From: Clostridiales bacterium
GTDB taxonomy: Bacteria > Bacillota > Clostridia > Lachnospirales > Lachnospiraceae
Direction: 5' to 3'
Length of the DNA: 64,000 nucleotides
Assembly (NCBI GenBank): GCA_018365455.1
Contig: JAGZJZ010000030.1
Coordinates: 1 to 64,000, forward strand
Shown: positions 1 through 10,400 of the stretch, piece by piece
How positions within the stretch are numbered: the first letter of the stretch is position 1
Layout of the letters: the number at the start of each line of letters is the position of its first letter
Notes under the pieces: model-generated
The model's database searches: none
What the model saw: the letters and a program-made list of their open reading frames with translations, nothing else
Told to the model about the DNA's origin: nothing
Made by a program: the position numbers and the translations under genes

Positions 1-1188
1 ACTCCCAATAACTAACGTACAATCCCGTCCCTCTATTTCCTGAATCCGGTACTCTCCTTTTACATGCAGAGTAGAACCATTGTTCAGGGTAAACTGCGTC
101 CCCAGGTAATCTCCTTCTATGGTCAGTTTATACCCATTTCCATAACCCTGCACGGCTACTTCTTCCCCTACAATAATCGTGTCCTGGGTTAGTTCCACTC
201 CCCACAGCGGTGTATCTGCATAGATCTTTCCTGCATGGTTAGCTACTACGATACTTTTCAGCTTTCCCCGCATCGTTCCCATGGATACATGCTGTTTTTT
301 TTCTCCAGCAAACACTAGTGTTCCCCAGGCACTTGATACCCGATTAAAGCTACTGTCTCCTAAATGGTGAAAATCCCCGTAAAGTTCAAGTATTAACCCC
401 TTATTTATTTGATTATTGTCATTTATACTCTCAGTATAAAAATCCCCTTTAACCACTATACAAGCATTATTGCCACCAGTTAGATACGCAGCAGTATCTC
501 CATATTCCCCCTCTTCACTCTCTGACTGAATCCTAAAGGTACCATCTACCCATACAATAGAGTTCTGTGCATTTAAAGAACCAGACTGCATTACCACATT
601 GCCTGTTATCCTAATTGTACAATTAGAAAACTGAACATTACTATCAACAATTACATCACCCTGATATAATATTTTTTTATCCCTTAACACTCCTCCTGAA
701 GAAAGCACAGTATCTCCATCTATTATTTCATCATAAACAATATCTTCTGGAATAACTGTTTTAACATACTCAGAAACCTTTTTTACAGAAGAATTTTCAA
801 CCACTGTTTCGGATTCCTTTGGTTGTTCTTGCCTATCAGCTTTTTCTGTTTCAAATAATTCTGTTTCTATCATTTCACTTGAATTTGTTTCAATAGATTC
901 TGTTTCTTCTACTGTTTCAATTTCAGTAATTCCTTCTGTGTTATATTCAGAAGTTGTATTACTTTCTCGATTATTATATTCGTCTTTATCAACCCTATCT
1001 GTTTCTGATTCTATTTCTGTTTTTACATCTACCCGCCCATCTACAACTGCCAGTTGATTGGGCTTCGGATTAGCCATAACTTTTAATACAAGCCCCAAAT
1101 CAGGCACGTCTGCAATAAATATCAATACAGCTAGCACCATACAAATAAACGACTTAAAAATTCTTTTTGTCTTTTGTTTTTTCCACAT
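1..1188 (-). CDS. Secreted protein, 3' end beyond window
   Basis: The frame is open for 396 codons from an ATG and runs off the left edge, so only the N-terminal part is visible. A GGAG box lies about 8 nt before the ATG. Residues 1-38 form a basic N-terminus (WKKQKTKRIFK) and a hydrophobic segment ending in VMA, a probable signal peptide. Residues about 50-130 are Glu/Thr/Ser-rich and low in complexity. After about residue 145 the sequence becomes beta-strand rich with recurring short patterns of the GNVVMQSG and GDFYTES kind, as in right-handed beta-helix or adhesin-like surface proteins. I do not recognise a named family. It lies downstream of the giant-protein operon on the same strand, separated by a terminator, so it is probably a separate transcription unit. 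Confidence 0.75.
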   Translation of the reverse strand, partial: MWKKQKTKRIFKSFICMVLAVLIFIADVPDLGLVLKVMANPKPNQLAVVDGRVDVKTEIESETDRVDKDEYNNRESNTTSEYNTEGITEIETVEETESIETNSSEMIETELFETEKADRQEQPKESETVVENSSVKKVSEYVKTVIPEDIVYDEIIDGDTVLSSGGVLRDKKILYQGDVIVDSNVQFSNCTIRITGNVVMQSGSLNAQNSIVWVDGTFRIQSESEEGEYGDTAAYLTGGNNACIVVKGDFYTESINDNNQINKGLILELYGDFHHLGDSSFNRVSSAWGTLVFAGEKKQHVSMGTMRGKLKSIVVANHAGKIYADTPLWGVELTQDTIIVGEEVAVQGYGNGYKLTIEGDYLGTQFTLNNGSTLHVKGEYRIQEIEGRDCTLVIGS

Positions 1189-1339
1189 CTCTTTTTCTCC
1201 CTATTTTGTAATATATTTTCTCAATGTAAAATTAAGATATTATATTATAATATAAATAATGAAATCTGTGGCATAGAACGTACTGAAATACAGCAAAAAT
1301 GTCATGAAATTTAATTGTAATACGGGTAATATTTTTCTG

Positions 1340-1389
1340 AAAAAACTCTGCAAAAACACGAATTGAAATGTGAATCTGCAGAGTTTTTT
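1340..1389 (-). terminator. Terminator after giant-protein gene
   Basis: A 13-bp perfect inverted repeat (AAAAAACTCTGCA / TGCAGAGTTTTTT) encloses a loop of about 24 nt, 20 nt beyond the stop of the giant gene. The T-run makes it look functional on the minus strand, and the flanking A-run could make it bidirectional. Confidence 0.7.
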
Positions 1390-1409
1390 ATGTTTTCACT
1401 ATTTATAAG

Positions 1410-4400
1410 CTATTGTACACTGTTATGGCTTCCATATGAGATCCAAAGATTTTGAAATCGTAATAGCTTCTTTGGCATCGGTGTTAAAGATGAGAATAAA
1501 ATCAAATCAAACCTTAAGGCACTATTTTCCTCCGGTTTATTTTCGTAATGTTCATATATCCATTGTTGAATTTTACATTCCCATTCTCTTGTAATTTCCT
1601 TAGTTGCTCCTGCCTTTACCATAACAGGTGTTTGGAGAAATATCGGTAATTCTATAGGTGCCAACCCATTCTGAATGTTTCGAATATATTTTGCCTCCAT
1701 CTGAATTTTCATCTCCTTTCCACAGCTCTCTCGGAATAAATCTTTAAAAAATTCTTCAAAGCAGCAGCTAATTGTGCACTTTTTTTCTTTTGGTTTGATA
1801 TCCAATTTCTGGCTAATATCTTTAAATGCAAAGTATGGATTTTCAAAAGCTACATTACCAGTACTGTAAATAAATGGCTCTGCAATTTCCCTGTTTTTAT
1901 CAAGGGAAGAATCCTGCATCAGGCAGCTATTGCGAATTACAGATATCTGAGCTAATGCATTTTGCATTTCCAGCAAGTTTAATCCCCTCAGGCAAACCGT
2001 TCTCTCCTTTATTTCCTGACCTTCTGCCGGGCTCAAATATTCTTCTGTGTCTTTATATCTATAAATATAACATGCCATAGGCTCTTCCAGAATATTTTGT
2101 TCTGTTATCTCAATATTTTTATATGGAACAGCTTCAAAACATTGCGTATCTAACAAAATTTCAGGAATGATTTCTCCTTTTAGTTTTTCACCATATATTT
2201 TTATCATATAAACATCTCTGCCATCTATATCCACAGATGTCTCTGCTATATGAAAAGAATAGCATTCCGACTTATCATCCCTCTTTTTAACTGTTATAAG
2301 AAGATTGGAAGCCTGGGCTACTTCATTCAAAACGATGCTAAAAGCACTTAAAATTTTCTGAATCGGCTTGATATCACCCTCCGGATTCACTATCGCTGCT
2401 TCTCTGTCCATATCTTTTTTAAGATACGGATACACTTCCGTAAATTGCGCCAGAGCTTCAAATAATCGATCCGAAACATCACTCTTTACTGTACCATGCT
2501 GATTCCATAATATTTTGCAATGCATTATATCCTGAGGATAATGATAACTCAGCGAATAGTTAAAAGAATAGTCCCATTTCAAGAGTTCGCTGTAATCTGA
2601 ACTTTCACTTAAATAGATCTTTTCGCTCCCCCCAACAGACAAATCTTTCTGTGTGATCATCAAAGGTGAATCGGGATAGCTTCTTAAAACCATAGGGATT
2701 GCCAGATCCCCCATATCTGCTTTTACTTCCTCTTTCGTTACAAACCCAAGCCATTTTGATGCTTCAAATTCCTTTATATTTCTCATTTCATGAACATCAT
2801 GTTCCAAATGTGTAATGTGAAATCCTATTTTTCCCTGAATATTGGATATTACTTCGCCCGTCCTGGACCGTGCCAGTTCCTGAGCTGACACGGATACCGC
2901 CATATTTCCCTGTGGTTTATCAAGGTCAATTTTTCCATCGGAAAACATGACATCCAAATCTGCCCTTTCCATTTCAATTTTTGCCTGTCCATAGAAGCGG
3001 GGAGCTTTTCTGGACGTTTCTACGATCCCCCTGTTCACCTCTGTCATATAATCCAGAACGGCATGTACCTGATAAAAACTCCCAAGTTTATTTAACAGCT
3101 TCTGTCTGAGATTCTCTCTTGCCTTCTGGGATAGTTTTCGCTCTTCATCAGCAAATACCGGTATCAGCATATAACTCAGATTCTTAGCAAGCTGCTCTTT
3201 CGATTTTTGAATTTGTTCCAGGTAATTACTTTGTCCTTGTTCTCCTTGATCTGCTAAATAAATTGCAGCCGCATTTCTGAGCGTAAGCATATCGTCCACT
3301 GCCAACAAGACAATTTTTAGCCAGCGGTCCACATCTATATCCGTAAAAGATTTTTCACATACGGACGTTGGCTCCAATCCCCCTTCTGTGGTATATATCT
3401 TTAAAGGTATTGGCTTTCCACTACTCCATAATCTGTTAGATACAGGACGAATGACACCTATAACCGGTTTGTCGCTGAACTGAACACTTACTCCATGTTC
3501 TCCAAGACGAATCACGTGTAATGGTGTATCTGCACAGTTCAAATCCGTTCCGGAAGCCATTACCCGAAGACCATATTCTTCTTCAAAGGCTTTTTCCATA
3601 CGGGATGCAAATTTCTCCAAAGTCCTGGTTCCGGAATTATCTAAAATCATATGCGGCGGTATCTTGCTTTTTGTCTCTAATATACCTTCTATCTTTTCCA
3701 TTCCCTCCATAATAAACTGCTTAGTTCTCCTAAAACAGAGATTTACAGTCAGAGGGAATAATTGCTTTGTGTTTATTTTTTTATTACTGAATGTAAATCT
3801 GATGATTTCCTCCTCCGGTACACGTGGATGCTCACCAGATGACACTCTCTGTAAATAATTGAGAATGGAACCCGGATCCAGAAACAGCCAGCCTGTTAAC
3901 TGCAGCCATTCCTCCTCTTCAAATTGAAAATCCCCCTCTTCTAACAGGGAATGTTCTATGCTAAGCTCAATGCCATTTAAATCCATCAGTTGATCAAACA
4001 GAGACTGGTAAAACAGTAATGTTTGATCTGCATTTCTTTGCCCATCCTCTGCTTCGTATCTGGAAGAATCAAATTGCAGCAAAAGAAGTAATTCGGGGTA
4101 CTCTGAAATTTTTTGAACTTCCCATTGAACAGTTACCGAGGGCCAAGTGGCAATGGGATGGAGTTTATCTGAATAACCGGTGTGCATTTTGGAAATTTCT
4201 AATTTTCCTGCGTTTCCTGATAAACGGTTACCATAATAATCCAACCACTCACTTTCTACCTCAAATAATTTTCCCACACCCGCATATGGGCTGAGTCCTT
4301 TTCTCAAACCGGTCTTTTTTGCTGCATGGACACCCTCTTTTGCAAAACTACTGTATGGCAGAGAAGTTTTATATAGTAATGTACGCTCGCCGATTGGGCC

Positions 4401-7400
4401 ACAGGGCATTCCATAATTACTACCCTTAAAATCTTTGTTTTCCACTATTTTATAAGATAACAAACTGAATTGATTGGACAAAAACTGTTTCCCATCCTCA
4501 ATGTTGTGAATGTCTTCTGTTTCTGTCGGTTTCAAGCGCTGGCAGCCTAGTGAGAGAACTCCAGGAGCAGTCATGGGGCTTACGATAACACGACCGTCAT
4601 CAGCGCTAGCCAAGGGAAATGTTCCTTTTTCTAACCGATATCCGCATAATAGGGTATTTATGTAGTCCCCGCCTTTATATTGAGCTGAATCATAAACCAG
4701 TACAAGTGTGATACTTGCCGTCCCGTCTTCCTTAAAAGCACTTTCCGGAAGCCCTCGTTTTTTCTCGTTATTCCAATAATAGAGATAATAGCCGCCACTG
4801 TTAGTCACACTGCCTTCCCAAAGCAGCTCCAGAAATTTCTGCATATTAGAATCTTGTTGATCTCCCAATCCGGAAGGATGGGTCTCTGTTGATAAATTAA
4901 GCCTGAGCATTGCCATATCAACTGCATTTGGTCCATCACATTCCATTTGATACAAATTCCCGGTGCTAGAAGTGTAACCTATCATTCTATTGCAGATAGA
5001 ATATTGTTCCCTATTTTCCAATAGCTTCTCCAGTTGCTTTGTCTGTGTTTGCTTCATTCCAATCATTTCATAAGTGCATGCCCCTTCCACATTATCCGTA
5101 TTTCTGCAAATAGAAAATGTAAGACTGGTACCCCATCCATAATTCACTGCCCTTTCTTTTTTCAGAACTCCTTCCGCTTCTTCATAAGCTGCATAATACA
5201 GGCAATCGCTTCCCTGCATTTCATCAGGTAACGGATATGTTTGAAACTGTACAGTTGCTTCACCCTTAACGGGCAATACCACACTTGTATCCGGCTTCCA
5301 ATTCACCGGATTCGCAAAGCTTGCAGTAACCGGCTGTTCAGACTTCATATCCAAAATATCCAAATGACTGTTTTCCATGACACCCCCTTCTTTTCCAGCT
5401 GCCTTTAAGAAAGACAGTCTTTTCACTGTTTCATCATTTGGTGCTACTATTATTTCATAAATTTTATCACTTTTTACAGTACCATTCTTCCAGCTCTCAA
5501 ATCCCAGCCACATAACATTAGCTGCGTTGAACAGAATAGATAGTTCTTCTTTAAGGTCTACCGGCACCTGGAACTGCTGCCCCGTCAGAGCATACAAGCC
5601 TGCCGTTTCCGGAAGCAACCATTTCCCCTTCTCCTGTTTTTCCCACATTCCACCAGCCAACGGGGTAATACCCTCCGTAGGAATTCGCAGACCATGCATA
5701 TGATATCTGGATACCATTCCGGCTATTTGTTCAACAGATCTGTTTCTCTTTATTTCAGCAAGAAGGTGTACAAGTCGAAGTTGCTCCAAATGAGGAAGAT
5801 TCAACATTGCCTGTTCTCCTTCTCCTTTATGAAACAAGCCGCTGACAGCTTCGTTTTCTGTTCTTGCCAGCATCTCTATCTCCAGCCCATTACTTCGAAT
5901 AATAGACTGCAGTGTATCTCCTTCCTTAATCTGATATGTCTGTCCTTCTGAGATTACCAATATTTTATCTTTTTTCAATGGATGTTCCATATTTCCAGCC
6001 ATAATATCATAAATTGAATAATCTGTACCACTTTCACTTTTAACCCATGTTAATATTTCCTTTATCGTTTCCTTACCGGATAACAGGAACTGATAATTAC
6101 GCAGCTGTTCTCTTAACGCCTGAGCCACCTGCCTTCCCAGTAAAAGAAAATAATCCGCAAATAAAAACTCTCCCATAGAACATTTATTTCCGTCCCCGAT
6201 TCCCATATTATTTTTGGAATCTTCCTCAGCAACTTTAACCGCAAGCTCATTAAACATCCTCCGAAGTGACAATAGTTTTCCTTCCGCAACTTGATTGTAA
6301 CTTCCAAATGTATATTCTACAGAAGACACTTTAGAACCGATCTTAAGGGAAAGACCACCTGGAACCGGAAAATACACAGCGTTTATTTCGCCATCTTCTT
6401 TTGGTTTTGTTAGTACGGTAACCTCAAATTGTTCCTTAAGGAAACGCTCCATGTGGTCCTTACTCAGAGGTGTAAGATTTTCTTGCGTAGATGCCAGTCC
6501 AAAGTCGATCATCCAATCCAGTTCCTTCTTTGAAAGAATCATTTCCTTCACATCCTTCTCAGAACAGCTTGCATCCGTCTGAATTGCCGCCACCAGAAAA
6601 CATGCGAATCTTTCAACGAATGCCGGAAAAGCTTCAAAGGATTCCAGCAGAAGCATTACCGCCAGACAGGTACGGTCTTCTGTTTCTCCCCACTCGTCAG
6701 CTGCCAATACCGGTGAAACCATTAAAAATCCTGAAAGAGGCGTTTTGACATCTATTTCTTTTAAAGCACTAAAATTCCAACAATAATCCTCCGGCTTCGC
6801 CATTTTGCTCAACCGCCTGTTCACTGGCGAAGCTATTACCCCTCTGTTCTCTGTCATTAACTCATCCCAAGGTGCTTCCTGAAATTCACCTATTTGAAAA
6901 CTTTCTTTAATCTTTATGGAAAAGTTGAAATGGATTTTAATTTTAAATATCCCTAAATTAATCTGCAGAGACAATGAAGCAGACAGCGATGCCATCACGG
7001 TTAGTACTACCGGGCGATATACCTCAAAAGTAAACTGTACTCCAATCTGTATCGAGATATCCACCTCTGCTTTGATTATGGCAAAATCAATACTTCCAAA
7101 TAAATGACCTGAAATACCAGCCGTACCTGTCAGACGGAAATAATAATCTTCTGAAAGATCGGTTGTCTTTGATATTTCATCTTTTGCTTTAGTTTCTACG
7201 GCTATTTGATATGGGTTGTATTTTGCCAGTACACCTTCTAATATAGCATAAACGGTAAGCGAAAATCCTGCGCTTAGAATCCCATAATGTACAGATTTGC
7301 CAAGGCCAACCTGAAGACCAAATCCAAAGATAATCACCGGCTGAAATCTCCCTTTTGACGTATGGGGAATTGCATCGCCTGCCGTCTCATCCGACAATTT

Positions 7401-10400
7401 TCCAAAATAGAATCCAGCCGCACCCATAATTGGAATACCGGGGTAAACGATTGCTTCCACTGCCATCGATCTGGTAAAATCCCCGTTCCATGGAAAACCA
7501 ACATCTACCTGAAAGTCTCCATTTGTATATATGGAAATGCCAAATACCGGCAATGTCAGACTGTAAGCACCAATGTTCAGATAACGGATTTTGTCCGGTA
7601 ATGTGACTTCCGCTTGAAATACGCCAATAGAATCCGTCACTTTTCGATACAATACCTGCACATCCAGACCTTTAAATACTTTTGCTGCCGTTCCGTTCAG
7701 ACGCAGACGCAAGGCATAAATATTAGGATCATTGAATACCACCTGGGCATCGATCATATATGCAGTCTCTCCCTTTTCTTTCAATATACCAAAATCAGCT
7801 GCAAACAACCATGAGCTCTTTGCACAATAAGATACGGGAGGAAGTTTTTCTTCCGTTGCCGGCTCAAAACTCTGTTCAACTGCTTCCATTGCTTTTTCTA
7901 CCGAAGCGGCGCTGTCTAATCCAGGTATCAATAAATGCTGCCCCATGGCCAGTGTCCGCAAAGTAAAGTAAGAAGTACCCGATGCAGGTGGCACAGGAGC
8001 TTGCCCGGGTTTACTGGCATCCCATCTCAAAGAGTCTTCCTTATCCCATACAAAAGAGCCTTTTATGTCAACAAATAGTCCTTTTTTCCTTGAATCATTC
8101 GAATCAGAAGCATATGTAAATCTTATACTGTCTATACGGGCAATTCCTAAGTCTATTGCCCCAATATCCCAGAAAAATTCTACTGCTTTTGTTCTAAAAT
8201 GATAGATCAGCTTCATACCTCCAAGGGGAATTTTCTCCAATAAATTCCATGGTTCCTCAAGTCCGAATGGACTTCCTGTACACCAGGTAATCATTTGCCT
8301 TATCAGACCGCCTACTGTCAATGTCGGATCCAGCTCTATTTCCGCTTTGTGCCCACCCCCTTCATCCGGCGTCAGCGATGCACTTCCGATTCCTTTACAA
8401 GTAATACCCAGACCATAGTTCTTCTGAATACCGGAGTAATTATACCATATAATTAAGTCTACATTTTCCCATGAAAACTCTGCCCATACAGAAGCAAAAA
8501 AAGGATCTTTTTCATCTCTTTTTAGCATAGAGCAAAACTCTTCTATCCCTGTTTCTTTGCCTTGTGGCGGTATCGTCCCGATTTTTACTTTAGCAGATAA
8601 TTTCAAATCGTTCAGCGCCTGTATTTTCCACGGCTCCTTAGATCCTGCTTCAAAGCTCCATCTTTTTGATTCTGACTCAAATACTGCCTGTATTTTACCC
8701 AGAGGGAATTGAGGGACATTCTCTTCTTCCTTCAACGTAAGTTGTTGCGGAGCATATTCTGCAATTAAGTCTGAAACTTTTGTTTCTCCACTGCTCTCCA
8801 AAGTCCCCATAAATCGAAATCCTGCTCCGGTATGGTAGTATGCCTCCAGACGCAATAATAAATTTGCTGTTTTCGGAAGAATCTGCATGGTTCCTTTCAG
8901 TCTGGCCATAACCTGACCACTGGTATTAAAAACACCAGCCGACATACCGGTAATCTTAAACCCTTCCACTACTTCCAGATCTGTATCAATCGCACCGTAT
9001 ATAGAATAACTTTTCACTTCCGGCTCGATATACATTTGTAATGCACTGATTGCCAGGGAAGTACTCATTTGAGCATGAGGTACAAACATACGCAGAAGAT
9101 CCGAGAAAAATATTTTATTTTTGGTAAGTTGTGCCTGAATTTTAAATGGTGGATAGCATGCAGTTACCGACAATTCCCCGGCATCTTCCCCGTCGCCAAT
9201 GCGAAAAACCCCGGTAACCTTGCCGCTTATACTTCTTGTATCAAAGCTTGTTGGATTTAAAATATTCAGTTCCACTGACGGCTTTACAGACAGGTTCGGA
9301 TTTTGGTGAAAAATCCATTCTTCTTTTGCAGATAGTCCGATAATTATTTCTTGCAGTTTTTCTTCATTGGTATCATATAAAAAACGTAATCTGTCCACAC
9401 CAATTCCTGACAATTCTTTTAATCCTGGCGGGAGAGATTCTAAAAAATTCAGATTTCCGGACAGTTTAAAGAATATATCCATGGCGGTTTGGGGTGTATC
9501 AAATCTGGCCTCCAAATTCCATTTTCCGTTTCTGGTGGGATATAACAGTCGGAATTTTGTCTCGATTTCTCCAATATGACCTGTAATCGCCCCATACGGA
9601 GGCAGGCCATTTTCCGAGACAGTCATTTCGAATCCTACCTGTTGTATATGCACCCATGGAAGAAACTCCCATGTCTCCAATGATTCACAACGAAACGTAG
9701 ATTCTATTGACCATCCATCCATTGATTGAACAAATTCCAGTTCTGCATCCATATTGATGCCATATACTTCTGTACGTGCGTTTCGAAATATTACTTTACT
9801 TAAAATCCCTTCACAATATTCCGGAGTTACTACCATGGACTCGCCTGTAATTCTGATTTCACCCAGAATATCCTTCAGGGAAGACTGCAGACTGGTTTCA
9901 GCAAAAACGCGGTCTACGTCCAGCACTCCACTAGACGCAGCTTCTCTCAATTGCTGTAATATGTCATCCAGTACCTCAGTCATGACATTTTTTTTACGAT
10001 TTTCAATTTCTCCTCTTACTAATCCCCAGCCTGTTATCATTCCCATAAGAAATTTATCATTTACTAGATTTCTTGATTGTTGGGAAATATGCTGGAAATA
10101 GGATTCATACTGTTTATCATAACAACTATTTAAAAATGAACTAAACTCTCCAATGCTTGCTATCAAATCTTCTTTCTTTTCGGCAGGTGGGATTAACATT
10201 GACGCATTCTTCTGAAGAGTTTGTGATATACCGTAAGGATCCCCAAATACATTATAGTTATTAATACCTCCATTATTCCCGCCGTTAAATTGTATAAATG
10301 GTTTTCCCGAAGAAATCATCATGCTAGATGTCCCCTGTCCCTCAAATACCGGCGGCAAATCAGCTTCGGAAAAAAATTTCTGAAATACAGGCATTGGTAC

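Noticed and set aside
7760..10101. Several plus-strand frames of 60-115 aa opposite the giant gene
   Set aside because: No ribosome sites and no recognisable motifs; expected by chance opposite a 10-kb gene.
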